Source: JAMXLG01 sp963765935
GTDB taxonomy: Bacteria; Vulcanimicrobiota; Vulcanimicrobiia; Vulcanimicrobiales; Vulcanimicrobiaceae
Reading direction: 5' to 3'
Assembly (NCBI GenBank): GCA_963765935.1
Contig: CAVXXX010000004.1
Span: 62,001-126,000 of the forward strand
DNA length: 64,000 nt
In this document: positions 9,557-18,311 of the stretch, one piece after another
Numbering within the stretch: the stretch's first letter is position 1
Layout: each line of letters begins with the position of its first letter
Program-made: the position numbers and the translations under genes
Notes under the pieces: model-generated
What the model saw: the letters and a program-made list of their open reading frames with translations, nothing else
The model's database searches: none
What the model was told of the DNA's origin: nothing

Positions 9557-9970
9557 TTGGCGCTTCTTCCATCCGTTGCTATCATCTTGGCGGCGTGCGG
9601 GATTAGCGTTTGGTTGTTCCGGCAAGGCTTGCCGTTCATGGCTCTTCTTGTGGCCATCGGTCCCCCCGCACTCGTCTTCGCCTTCTTAAGTTTTGACGAG
9701 ATTATCAAATACCAATACGCAAACCATCACGACGCTTGGGTTCAAGATGGAAAACCGAGCGGATTTTATTGGCGTAGCCGAGAGTGCAGTTGGTGGAGCA
9801 GCGGCTCCGCAATGCAGCGTTTGGCTACGGTATGGTTGTTTCGGACACCCGATTGGGCTCGGAACGCTCCAGCACGCACATGGCTTGTGCGTTTCCGGTC
9901 TGGGGTTGCCGGCTGGAACGGACTGTCCCTAGTCGGCATTGCCTACGTGTTTCTCGCGCCGCATGTTTGA
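9557..9970 (+). CDS. Hypothetical small membrane protein
   Basis: A possible 137-residue protein beginning with a TTG at 9557; an in-frame stop at 9539 rules out a longer form. Two N-terminal transmembrane helices are evident (SVAIILAACGISVWLF, and LLVAIGPPALVFAFL), then an amphipathic Trp/Arg-rich stretch and a final hydrophobic segment (GLSLVGIAYVFLA). I do not recognise a family. No convincing ribosome binding site precedes the TTG. It sits alone between the tRNA terminator and the convergent glycosyltransferase gene. Upstream bases 9457-9476 hold a short CACGATACT tandem duplication. Confidence 0.45.
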   Translation: MALLPSVAIILAACGISVWLFRQGLPFMALLVAIGPPALVFAFLSFDEIIKYQYANHHDAWVQDGKPSGFYWRSRECSWWSSGSAMQRLATVWLFRTPDWARNAPARTWLVRFRSGVAGWNGLSLVGIAYVFLAPHV

Positions 9971-10040
9971 CATGGTTTCGAATGTGAACGAATTAGCGGA
10001 ATACTCGGGACATGCTCCACCGAAGTCCTGAAGATCGCAT

Positions 10041-11495
10041 TTAAGTCGGGAAAGTCTCCGGTTTCTGAACTGGCTGCTGTATGAACGACGTGTCCATCGC
10101 TGTAGGTGACGCTTGCCGGAGAACAAGAGTCACACTCGACAGAATCAGCGCCAGCAGCCCGAACCAGCCTGGAAGTTTCTCACCGATTTCGACTGTGGTA
10201 AGGGCAGGCGTTGCGCGCAGGTAGCGGCCCCAAGCGAGGGACGCCATGTCGTCGGACTTCACGGAAAACGGTTGCGTTACCACGTCGGCGACCGTCGGAT
10301 ACTCTAGGCGCTCGTTCACGAAAACACAAGCGCTGATCGCAACCGTAACCAGAGCAGTCACGGCGATGCGGCGCGGCAAGGCGCCTCGAAGAATCGCAAA
10401 TATTCCGCCCGCTACGCCGAGCGCGTTGAACAAGACGACCGGACGCGATACACCCTGGCCCCAGATCGGCACGAGCAACGCCACCGCGATCGCGGCTAAG
10501 ATGAGTGGAACCTTCCCGCGTACTCGTGTTGCAATGATCAATGCGGCCGGCAATGCGAGCAACAGTTGAATGCCGTGGACGAAGACACCGAAAAATAGCG
10601 CGGTCGCGGCGGGAAGCAACGGCAAAAGTTCCGGGTTCTTCTGACGGCGGGCGATCAAGCCGGCGATCGTGACGCCGATCAGAGCCATCGCCGCATAAAT
10701 CACTTTAGCGACGCCGAGTGATGTGGCTTCCGAAAAGCCAAGTACGTAGAGAAGCCGACTTGAACTGTATTGGTCTGAAGCAACCAATTCTGACGCCGCG
10801 TGCAGCGGCAAGACTTGCGCAAAGTACTCAATATTCCGCGACAGTCCGATTGCCGCTATGCTGGCTGCAGCGAGTACGACAACCGATACGGTAAGCGCAA
10901 GCCTCGCACGCGGCGCAAAAAAGAATACCGCCGCGGCCGCCGGAAGCGCGATATTCGGCTGTATCATCGCCGCGGCGACCGCAATGGCTGCAGCGCTCCA
11001 GGTTGAACGGGCGAGCAAAAAAGCGGCGGCACACAAACAGAGCATTGCGAGCGGAGCGACCTCCCCTAGCGTTACGTTTATGAGCGTTAGCGGAGTCAAC
11101 GCCAGGAGAATTGCAAGTCTGGAAGCCGGCAGCATCGATCCTAAAAGCCACGCCGCTGCGGCAGCGGCAAGGATGAGCGCAACCGAAAACATCTCCGATG
11201 CAACGCGAGGGCTGAATTTTGCCAACGCTGCAAATGGGATAATCGCGTATCCCGGAAGCGGCGCAGGCTCGACATAACCCGTCGGCATCGGCGTGGTAAG
11301 AATTCGCCTTTCACATGAGCGCAGCGGTTCGACGCGATAGGGATCCTCGCCGTGATTTACCGCTACGCCTGCGCAATAGAACGCCTTGAAACTTTGATGC
11401 TCCACGAAGCCGCGGTGCGCGAGCATAAAAACGAGAACTGCGAGTATAACGACAGCAGTGACGAAGCTGCCGGTCGATAAAGCGGCCTTTGACAT
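10041..11495 (-). CDS. GT87-like (GT-C fold) membrane glycosyltransferase, copy A
   Basis: A 484-residue polytopic protein with about ten hydrophobic helices. It matches the DUF2029/GT87 type of polyprenyl-phosphate-sugar-dependent glycosyltransferase. After the first helix, the external loop contains EHQSFKAFYCAG and DPYRVEPLRSCE, then YVEPAPLPGY; acidic residues in this loop are catalytic in GT-C enzymes. Further conserved blocks are AASELVASDQYSSSRLL and AMIQPNIALPAAAAVFFF. It is a clear paralogue of the gene at 13125-14549, which shares each of these motifs. Start at 11495 was chosen by alignment with that copy; in-frame starts also exist at 11525 and 11585. The acceptor and sugar are unknown. 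Confidence 0.8.
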   Translation of the reverse strand: MSKAALSTGSFVTAVVILAVLVFMLAHRGFVEHQSFKAFYCAGVAVNHGEDPYRVEPLRSCERRILTTPMPTGYVEPAPLPGYAIIPFAALAKFSPRVASEMFSVALILAAAAAAWLLGSMLPASRLAILLALTPLTLINVTLGEVAPLAMLCLCAAAFLLARSTWSAAAIAVAAAMIQPNIALPAAAAVFFFAPRARLALTVSVVVLAAASIAAIGLSRNIEYFAQVLPLHAASELVASDQYSSSRLLYVLGFSEATSLGVAKVIYAAMALIGVTIAGLIARRQKNPELLPLLPAATALFFGVFVHGIQLLLALPAALIIATRVRGKVPLILAAIAVALLVPIWGQGVSRPVVLFNALGVAGGIFAILRGALPRRIAVTALVTVAISACVFVNERLEYPTVADVVTQPFSVKSDDMASLAWGRYLRATPALTTVEIGEKLPGWFGLLALILSSVTLVLRQASPTAMDTSFIQQPVQKPETFPT

Positions 11496-11642
11496 GAATA
11501 ACACACGCACCGAGCGGACAAGCATGTTGATTGTGATCTCACCGTACAGTGTGCGTTTCAACGCGACGAGGGCGGAAAGTACCACGACCTAATGCGTCCA
11601 GCCCGGCTATTTCCGGCTCTCACCGAGTGTTAGAACTAGTAC

Positions 11643-13142
11643 ATGAGTGTAGCGGTTCTTCGCACACGAATGGTTCTCAGTGGCCTCAGCTTCACGATGG
11701 TAGCGACCGCTCTCAATTTGGTTATTTCGCTGCCTCTTGCCTACTATCTCAACGTGTGGGAAGACGATGCATACACGCTCCACACGACGAGCGGTTCCCT
11801 CGCGCATGCCTGGGAGCAGTCGATCGTGTTCGAACAGAACGCACCGCTCTATTTCGTTTCCCTAACGCTTTGGCGCCATATCGATCCATCGTACTTTTTT
11901 GCGCGGCTATTTTCGGTACTGTGCGTCGTGTTGGTAATCGTTATCACGCCGAAACTCGTCCGGCGTTATCTTCCGCACCTCGACGCACATTGGATCACCC
12001 TGGCCGTTTCGCTGAATCCGTTTATGATTTGGGCCGCAGTCGAAATACGATTGTACGCTCTGGCGATGCTGCTCGCCGCCCTTCTACTGTTAACGTTCTA
12101 CGATGGATTTCTCACCTCAACCCCTTCGCGGGCGGCGAGACTCTGGTACGTCGCCGTGTCGATCGTCTCGGCGTACACGCAGTATTTCTTGATCTGCCTT
12201 ATCGTCGCGCAAGGAATACTACTACTCTCCATCAACCGCAAAGCATTTGTGCCGTATTTTATCGGGCAGCTCGTCGTCGTCGCGGCATTTATTCCGCTGT
12301 TGATTGTAATCCCCAGCCAATTGGAGAGCTTTCGAATCGGATACACGCCGCCGCATTCGATTCTGCAAAGCGCCTACATCGTGTTCTCGATCCTGGCAAC
12401 GTATATCCTCGGCCTTTATGCGTACCCGCATCGACAGGTCGCATACCTTATCGCGATAATCGTAGGCATTGGCGCTCTGCTCATCATGCGACGGTGGTTT
12501 ACCCCACGCGGCGCGTTCATGCTGCCCGCCATGACGATCGCGGCTGCCGCACTTCTAGCGATCATCCTCTACGTCGAGCACGAGCGCATCATCAATCGGC
12601 ACGTCGCTTTCATGTTCGTACCGATCACGCTCAGCGTTTACGCGATCCTGACGTTTTTACGCGAGCCTATGCGTCGGCGCGCCGTGGCTGTATGGTCGTG
12701 CATCGCAATCCTAGTCGGACTCGGGTGCTCGTACTTCACCTACCGTGCATTGGCAAAGCCCGGAGACTGGGAACGTGTGACGGCGTTCATTCACGCTACG
12801 GAACTTCCGAAGGAACCGATCCTCGTGTTCGAAGCCGAGGATACGTTGCCCCTTTCCTATTACTACCACGGACCGAACCGGATCATCGGCGTTCCGCGTG
12901 AGATCGACTACACGAAGTACGACGTGTCGGAGTTTGTCGTTAACAGCAAGAACGATCTGGATCGCGCGGTTTGGCCGATTCCGCTTGCGCATCCGTTTTG
13001 GTTCATCGTCTCGGGATGGTGCAGCGACGGCAACACCGCTTTTGGCTGTAACATCGTTGAAAGATACATCGAGCATCGCTTAACGACGCTCGCCGACCAC
13101 TCATTTTACGGCTCGAGAGTCCGTCTAGTCGAGCGCAAGTGA
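11643..13142 (+). CDS. GT39/ArnT-like membrane glycosyltransferase
   Basis: A 499-residue GT-C fold protein of the PMT_2/ArnT kind, with about 11 transmembrane helices and a C-terminal periplasmic domain. The first periplasmic loop holds the acidic pair in NVWEDDAYTLHTTSG, and the next shows QNAPLYFVSLTLWR, as in dolichyl/undecaprenyl-phosphate-dependent mannosyl- and arabinosyltransferases. It is transcribed divergently from GT87-like copy A (148-bp gap) and its end overlaps the convergent copy B by 18 bp. Three GT-C enzymes together suggest a dedicated glycan assembled on the outer face of the inner membrane, but no polymerase, flippase or sugar-nucleotide gene is present. Confidence 0.82.
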   Translation: MSVAVLRTRMVLSGLSFTMVATALNLVISLPLAYYLNVWEDDAYTLHTTSGSLAHAWEQSIVFEQNAPLYFVSLTLWRHIDPSYFFARLFSVLCVVLVIVITPKLVRRYLPHLDAHWITLAVSLNPFMIWAAVEIRLYALAMLLAALLLLTFYDGFLTSTPSRAARLWYVAVSIVSAYTQYFLICLIVAQGILLLSINRKAFVPYFIGQLVVVAAFIPLLIVIPSQLESFRIGYTPPHSILQSAYIVFSILATYILGLYAYPHRQVAYLIAIIVGIGALLIMRRWFTPRGAFMLPAMTIAAAALLAIILYVEHERIINRHVAFMFVPITLSVYAILTFLREPMRRRAVAVWSCIAILVGLGCSYFTYRALAKPGDWERVTAFIHATELPKEPILVFEAEDTLPLSYYYHGPNRIIGVPREIDYTKYDVSEFVVNSKNDLDRAVWPIPLAHPFWFIVSGWCSDGNTAFGCNIVERYIEHRLTTLADHSFYGSRVRLVERK

Positions 13143-14549
13143 TCCGACTTCACGCGCAAAGGAGCCGGTGGTCGAGTAGCGTGCACCGAGATGAATCCCA
13201 GAGACAATGATACCGAGCAGCCCGAGCCACGTTGGGATCTTTAAGACAAAGGCAGTCACCATAAGGCCGGGACTCGACCGTAAAAACGTCGCCCACGCTT
13301 GCGGGGCAAAATCATCCGGAGCAGAGGATATACTCTTCGCCACCTGGCCCGACCCGGTGGGCGCTTCGACATGTTGCGCCAGCAGAATCAAAAGGAGGAT
13401 TGCTACACCCGCAAACGACGCGCCCGCCATTCTCTTCGCCAATGATCCCTTTGAAACGGCAAATATCCCCGCCGCAACTCCGAGAAAATCGAAGAACATT
13501 GCTGCCCGTCCGAGATGTTGCGTCCATACGGTTATTAACAAAGCAAGGGCGATTAAGGCTAGCGCGCGGTAATGCGCTTCGCGAACGATCGTCGCAACAA
13601 CCAGTGCCGCCGGCACGGCAAAAAGGATCTGAATGTCGTGCAGATAGATGCCCCATAATAGCCCGATTGCGGGCGGTAGAAGCACGAGCAGTTCTGCATG
13701 CTTCGTTCGCTCCGCAGCATATCGGGCGATAACGATCCCTGCGATCGCGAGTATTCCGAACCAAATCTTACCGAGGAGAAGGCAGAGACCGGCCGGCACG
13801 CCGGCTTCGAACAGTAGCCTGCTCAGACTGTATTGGTCGGATGCGACGAGTTCGGAAGCTTCCTGAAGAGGCAATACGGAACGAAAATATTCGATGTTAC
13901 CGTTGAAGCCGATTGCAGCGATGCTGACCGTCGCAAAGGCGAGCGCGCACAGTGCCAACGCAAGCCGGCTGCGAGGTTGAAACACAAAGAGCGCGACGGC
14001 GGCGGCCAAACCGATGTTCGGCTGAATAAGCGCTGCCGACACTGCGAGTCCCGCTGCGGTCATTTGGTTTTTCATCAAGAAGTATGCGGAGAGGCAAAGC
14101 CCAAGGATCGCGAAAGGCGGCGTTTCGCCATATGCGAGATTGAGCATTGTGAGTGGAGCAAACGCGAGCAGTACGGCAACAGGCGAGATTCGGACGACTG
14201 CGGCAATGCACGCGGCGCTCACACTAACCGCGGCGATAGAGAGCAGTGCAAAAATCACCGCTGCGGCCCCCGCCGGGACACGTGCGAGGAGCGCAAAGAG
14301 TGCCAACGTGTAACCCGGTAGCGGCGCCGGTTCAACGATTCCTTTCCCAACGTCGCTAGCTAGCGTGACTTCACATGAGCGCAACGGCTCGACCCGGTAC
14401 GGGTCGCGGCGTTCGTCTATTGCTGCGCCCGCACAATAAAACGCCTTAAAACTTTGATGCTCGATCAATCCGCTGGTCGCGAGGCCTACGCCAACGGCTG
14501 CGAGTCCCGCAACGACGACCGCAAAGATAATCGCGGTTACTCGATCCAT
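13125..14549 (-). CDS. GT87-like (GT-C fold) membrane glycosyltransferase, copy B
   Basis: A 474-residue paralogue of the gene at 10041-11495. Shared blocks in the same order are EHQSFKAFYCAGAA, DPYRVEPLRSCEV, VEPAPLPGYTL, ALIQPNIGLAAAVALF, AASELVASDQYSLSRLL and a late DFAPQAWATFLRSSPG. The two copies differ in many helix residues, so the duplication is old or they have diverged in specificity. The ATG at 14549 directly precedes the first helix. Conservation of the external loop after helix 1 in both copies suggests both are active. Confidence 0.8.
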   Translation of the reverse strand: MDRVTAIIFAVVVAGLAAVGVGLATSGLIEHQSFKAFYCAGAAIDERRDPYRVEPLRSCEVTLASDVGKGIVEPAPLPGYTLALFALLARVPAGAAAVIFALLSIAAVSVSAACIAAVVRISPVAVLLAFAPLTMLNLAYGETPPFAILGLCLSAYFLMKNQMTAAGLAVSAALIQPNIGLAAAVALFVFQPRSRLALALCALAFATVSIAAIGFNGNIEYFRSVLPLQEASELVASDQYSLSRLLFEAGVPAGLCLLLGKIWFGILAIAGIVIARYAAERTKHAELLVLLPPAIGLLWGIYLHDIQILFAVPAALVVATIVREAHYRALALIALALLITVWTQHLGRAAMFFDFLGVAAGIFAVSKGSLAKRMAGASFAGVAILLLILLAQHVEAPTGSGQVAKSISSAPDDFAPQAWATFLRSSPGLMVTAFVLKIPTWLGLLGIIVSGIHLGARYSTTGSFAREVGSLALD

Positions 14550-14706
14550 GGATTTAAACTAATCCGCGCAAGACGCGTGTACCACTGTCGATTGACACCG
14601 GCGTGAGCGTCAAAAGGCCCAACGGTTAAGCAACCAAGGCTGTGCCTGGTGCGCAACATCAGGATATGGAATCGCGCGCATACTCGCACACACAGTGGAG
14701 GGTGAA

Positions 14707-16554
14707 GTGAATCATCTACACCATCGACGTGCACGTTTTGCCGTCACGATCCTTTTCAGTATTTCACTTGCCGGGTGCGCCGGCTCGGCTCTGTCTCCGC
14801 AATCATCACTCGCGCCATCGGGCGCAACGCCTTCATTTCGTGACAAAGCGTCGATACGCAGCGCAACAACGCGACTCGATGCAAGCCAAGCGCACGACAC
14901 GGGCGGACACGTTCGCGCTCAAGATTACACGCAGCCATCGAACGTAACCACCGCGGATCCGCCGGTGACACGGCCAGCGGAATCACCGTGCGTCGTTCAG
15001 CTTTATTCCGACGTACAATTTACGAATTTCACTCCGCCGACGTTTACCTATTCGCCGCCGGCATCGTGTCCCGGTCCGTGGGCAAAAGTCGTGCTTGACG
15101 CGGACTTCGCTGTAACCGCAGGGCGCCAATTCGATCGCACAGGTTCGATCTGGATTGCCGGAACGAACGTTTACTTTGGTACGACGGCCGAGCCATCGGC
15201 AAATCGCGCCCCCTCGTGGCATGTCGAAAAAGATGTAACCGATCTGAGCCCAATCTTCACTGCGCCGTCGACCGGCGAAACGGTACTCGGCAATGTCGTG
15301 GACAGTACCTATACCGGCATAATTTCGGCCAGTGCGAAGTTGGAGTTCTATCCTTCATCGCCGGAGTATCCCGCTGCTGATGCTCCCGACGACGTCTATC
15401 CCCTCTCGGGCGGTCAGTTCGGCGACAATCAATATCTGACGACACCGACGCAGCCGCTCACGGCGACATACACCTTGCCACGAAATGTGCGCGCGGCATA
15501 TCTCGACGTGTATTTGCAGTCGCAGATTGGCGACGAGTTCTGGTATACGTGCTTTCCGAACGATCTCGCAGCCGAGTTGTCCAACTGCGGAAACACGGCG
15601 TTTCGCGAAGGCGACGTCGCAATCGATGGACAACCCGCCGGCGTCGTTCCGGTCTATCCGTGGATTTACACAGGCGGAATCGACCCGTACCTGTGGCGTC
15701 CAATTCCCGACGTCGAAACGCTCAACTTCAAGCCGTATCGCGTCAACCTGACGCCCTTCGCCGGAATCTTGAGCAACGGAACGCCGCATACCATCAACGT
15801 CACGGTGTTCAACAACGGAAATTACTTTGCCGCAAACGGCGCGTTGCTGGTGTACCTCGATCACCGATCGTCGCAGGTGACCGGCGGAATCATCAGCAAC
15901 GGGACGTCGCTGCAGCCGGCTCCCTCCGTGATCGAAAATGTGACGACGAATGCGCAGGGCGTCGCGACGGGCACGATCGATGTTCGTTCGACGCACGTGG
16001 TCGATATCGACGGATACGTGCAAACGTCGGCCGGACGTGTCGAAACGGCGGTTCACCAGACGATCGCGTTCGATAACAAACAGAAGATCGACGCGAATAC
16101 CGCGGGAACGCTCTTCGACCAAAATATCACCCAAGACACGAAGATCGCCTCGCTGACCACGACGCATAAGTCCCGCACAGGACAGAGCGGCAACGCCTTC
16201 GGCCACAACGGCCAATCGACCGAACTCGAGGCGCAAGACTGGCCGCTCTCTCTCACCTATGACTTCGTGGCAAATCCGGACGGCAGCGCGTCGCAAGCGA
16301 CAACCGTCGCCCAAGGTAAATCCAAGATCCTCGACCGCCATGACGCCGGTTCTGGAACGCCGTTCCACGCGGAATCGAGCAACACGGTCAATGCCACGGA
16401 CTCCCTGACGTTCTTCGCAACCGGCGGGTATGCGCCGTCAAACGGAAAGACGACGCAGAGCTATCGCGCGCAAACGAGCACCGGCTACTGCTGGAACAAG
16501 ACGGTTAGCGCAACGAACTACATCCTCACGGAGAATTCCGGCGGTCCCTGCTAA
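14707..16554 (+). CDS. PNGase A-like peptide-N-glycanase, lipoprotein
   Basis: A 615-residue protein of the plant/fungal-type peptide N-glycosidase A family, which hydrolyses the Asn-GlcNAc bond of N-glycopeptides. A lipoprotein signal ends at the lipobox SLAGC (Cys24), so it is anchored in the envelope. Family-typical blocks are DVQFTNFTPPTFTYSPP, WAKVVLDADFAVTAGRQFDR, IWIAGTNVYFGTTAEPS, ATYTLPRNVRAAYLDVYLQS, and DEFWYTCFPND. These are followed by VPVYPWIYTGGIDPYLWRP and HTINVTVFNNGNYFAANGA. The GTG at 14707 was preferred over the GTG at 14695 because GGAGGG lies just before it. Deglycosylation activity is inferred from the family; its position beside three glycosyltransferases may be meaningful or coincidental. 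Confidence 0.85.
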   Translation: MNHLHHRRARFAVTILFSISLAGCAGSALSPQSSLAPSGATPSFRDKASIRSATTRLDASQAHDTGGHVRAQDYTQPSNVTTADPPVTRPAESPCVVQLYSDVQFTNFTPPTFTYSPPASCPGPWAKVVLDADFAVTAGRQFDRTGSIWIAGTNVYFGTTAEPSANRAPSWHVEKDVTDLSPIFTAPSTGETVLGNVVDSTYTGIISASAKLEFYPSSPEYPAADAPDDVYPLSGGQFGDNQYLTTPTQPLTATYTLPRNVRAAYLDVYLQSQIGDEFWYTCFPNDLAAELSNCGNTAFREGDVAIDGQPAGVVPVYPWIYTGGIDPYLWRPIPDVETLNFKPYRVNLTPFAGILSNGTPHTINVTVFNNGNYFAANGALLVYLDHRSSQVTGGIISNGTSLQPAPSVIENVTTNAQGVATGTIDVRSTHVVDIDGYVQTSAGRVETAVHQTIAFDNKQKIDANTAGTLFDQNITQDTKIASLTTTHKSRTGQSGNAFGHNGQSTELEAQDWPLSLTYDFVANPDGSASQATTVAQGKSKILDRHDAGSGTPFHAESSNTVNATDSLTFFATGGYAPSNGKTTQSYRAQTSTGYCWNKTVSATNYILTENSGGPC

Positions 16555-16593
16555 GGGACCGTAATTCTACGGACGCCTTCGAGGACCGTGTAC

Positions 16594-16622
16594 GGCTAGA
16601 GTGGTCCCAGATCACTCTAGCC
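16594..16622. promoter_or_regulatory. Perfect inverted repeat upstream of the lipid desaturase
   Basis: GGCTAGAGTG at 16594-16603 and CACTCTAGCC at 16613-16622 are exact inverse complements around a 9-base spacer, ending 22 bases before the desaturase ATG. There is no T-run after it, so it is a poor terminator for the PNGase A-like gene. It could be an operator for a dimeric regulator or a 5'-leader hairpin. A smaller hairpin (GGTCCC/GGGACC) spans the upstream stop codon. Confidence 0.5.
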
Positions 16623-16644
16623 GACATGGAGATTCAACCTCGAA

Positions 16645-17211
16645 ATGGACGTCATTCTTGCAGCCGCTGAATATATTGCCGTCATTTTTGGCTGTCTTAT
16701 CATCGCCGACTTCATCACCGGGCTAATGCATTGGGCCGAAGACACGTGGCTTGCGCCCGGAAAGTCGAAGCTGCTCGACCGCTATATCATCGATGACAAC
16801 ATCGACCATCACCGGCATCCCGGTAAGATCCGCGCGGGCGCCTATTGGCAAACCAATCGCGTCTGCATCGCGCTCGCAGCCGGCGCGACCGTGACGCTGT
16901 TGCTCTTCCACGTCACGGTATGGGAACCGTATCTCGTCCTCGCGTTCCTCTCGCAATCGAATCAAATCCATATGTGGGCGCATACATCGCAGCCGCCGGA
17001 GTCTGTTGCGATGCTGCAGCGGACGGGGATACTCCAGTCCACCCGCCACCATGCAAAGCATCATAGGAATCCGTACGCATCGCGATTCTGCACGATGACC
17101 TCATTCCTGAATCCAATCCTCGACCGCGGATTCTGGCGAGTCCTCGAAGCAATCACCACTCGATGCGGCGCGACGCTTCAACGCGCTTCGATCGCGCGCG
17201 GAGGATACTGA
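16645..17211 (+). CDS. CarF/TMEM189-family plasmanyl-lipid desaturase
   Basis: A 188-residue membrane protein matching the lipid-desaturase domain of CarF and human PEDS1 (TMEM189), which introduces the vinyl-ether double bond of plasmalogens. The histidine-rich iron-binding pattern is visible: DFITGLMHWAEDTW, IIDDNIDHHRHPGKI, QSNQIHMWAHTSQ and STRHHAKHHRNPYASRFC. The C-terminal NPILDRGFWRVLEAI also matches. It is shorter than CarF or PEDS1 (about 270-280 residues), lacking N-terminal helices, but keeps every histidine block. No ether-lipid synthesis gene is nearby. A perfect inverted repeat lies in its upstream region. Family assignment is firm; substrate identity in this organism is inference. 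Confidence 0.85.
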   Translation: MDVILAAAEYIAVIFGCLIIADFITGLMHWAEDTWLAPGKSKLLDRYIIDDNIDHHRHPGKIRAGAYWQTNRVCIALAAGATVTLLLFHVTVWEPYLVLAFLSQSNQIHMWAHTSQPPESVAMLQRTGILQSTRHHAKHHRNPYASRFCTMTSFLNPILDRGFWRVLEAITTRCGATLQRASIARGGY

Positions 17212-17251
17212 GGTGATCCGGCTGCTGGACTAAATGACCAGTTGCTTATCG

Positions 17252-17911
17252 TTAGCTGTTTTCCGACGATCGCAAAGCGATGCCGCCTACCGACGTCTCG
17301 AGGTGAATGCGGGCGCTCCCGTCACCGATACGATCGCTGCCGAAATCATTGGTTACGCCTCCGATGGCCGCGTGCATGTCGAGCGTTGCACCGCTGTTAC
17401 GAGCGATCTTCACATCGATGCCGCCGGTCGTCACGTGCATGTCGATCTTTCGGTTCCTGCCGACCGTTCCGAGATCGGCTTCGATGCCGCCCGTGGTCGA
17501 TCGGGCCGCAACATCACCGCGTACGCCGTTGATCCGTATACCGCCGGTTCCATTGTCGATATCGAGCGACGCGCCGGCGGGCACGGTGATCGTATACTTG
17601 ACGCCGGAACCCATCGAGCTTGTGCCGTCATTTACCGTGGAAATCGTCACGTCATTGCCGCTCGATTTCACGTTGATGTTGATATGCCGCAAATCATCGG
17701 TACTGTGAGCATCCTTTACCGCGACAATATCGATGAAGGGTTTGTCCGATGCGTCGATCCGAACCGCACCGAGGGGATTGGAAACATGCACCGCCGGTGC
17801 GGAGACCGACGCAACGGTACGGTGGACCGTCTCATGGACTTCGGTGAGACCGCAGGCGGGTACTATCGCGACCGTTGCGGCCAGCGCAAAGAATTGCAAA
17901 ACGTAACGCAT
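17252..17911 (-). CDS. Adhesin-like lipoprotein (DUF4097 type)
   Basis: A 219-residue lipoprotein: signal peptide MRYVLQFFALAATVAIVPAC with the acylated Cys at 20. The mature part is a repetitive beta-solenoid-like sequence with recurring GGI units (GTGGIRINGV, TTGGIEADLG, TTGGIDVKIA, SVGGIALRS), characteristic of DUF4097 proteins. Start 17911 is preferred over the adjacent Met at 17914 because AGGAG then sits 4 bases upstream. It ends a minus-strand series beginning at tdh. Function is unknown; such proteins are often envelope-stress or surface proteins. Confidence 0.82.
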   Translation of the reverse strand: MRYVLQFFALAATVAIVPACGLTEVHETVHRTVASVSAPAVHVSNPLGAVRIDASDKPFIDIVAVKDAHSTDDLRHININVKSSGNDVTISTVNDGTSSMGSGVKYTITVPAGASLDIDNGTGGIRINGVRGDVAARSTTGGIEADLGTVGRNRKIDMHVTTGGIDVKIARNSGATLDMHAAIGGVTNDFGSDRIGDGSARIHLETSVGGIALRSSENS

Positions 17912-17921
17912 CATACTCCTT

Positions 17922-18311
17922 CTATGCAAGTGCGATGCAATCGATTTCGATATCGAAGTCGAACGGCCAATCGCCGACGGGAACGAACGTTCGCGCAGGT
18001 GGTTCGAGCGCGAAGAACGTTGCGTACACTTCGTTGATCGCCGTATAGTGCTCAGGTTTCGCGTAGACGCGAACCATGCAGACCTTCTCGAGCGACGTTC
18101 CTGCTTCTTCGAGGACAAAGCGCAGATTTCGCAAGCACTGCTCCGTCTGCACCACGATATCGCCTTTGATGAAGCCGCCAAGCTCAACGTCGATTGGTGG
18201 AGTTCCAGAGACAAAGACAAAGCCGTTGGCACGAATTGCGGCGGAAAGTGGAACCTTCGCTGCACGCGTGACATCGGAGATTCCCGAAACTTCGATCACA
18301 TCACGGCGCAT
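17922..18311 (-). CDS. ridA: RidA-family enamine/imine deaminase
   Basis: A 129-residue YjgF/YER057c/UK114 protein, which hydrolyses reactive enamines and imines such as 2-aminoacrylate formed by PLP enzymes. Family motifs are IRANGFVFVSGTPPID, QTEQCLRNLRFVLEEAG and the C-terminal DFDIEIDCIALA. The catalytic Arg of canonical RidA lies in the strand before the C-terminal motif; here that region reads ARTFVPVGDWPF, so the Arg is present. ATG 18311 is preceded by GGAGAG at normal spacing; a TTG at 18326 is the alternative. It lies in the operon that also holds threonine-degrading PLP enzyme kbl, a sensible partner. Confidence 0.9.
   Translation of the reverse strand: MRRDVIEVSGISDVTRAAKVPLSAAIRANGFVFVSGTPPIDVELGGFIKGDIVVQTEQCLRNLRFVLEEAGTSLEKVCMVRVYAKPEHYTAINEVYATFFALEPPARTFVPVGDWPFDFDIEIDCIALA

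Noticed and set aside
15355..16368. 337-codon open frame on the minus strand
   Set aside because: Antisense shadow of the PNGase A-like gene; Arg-rich composition typical of shadow frames.
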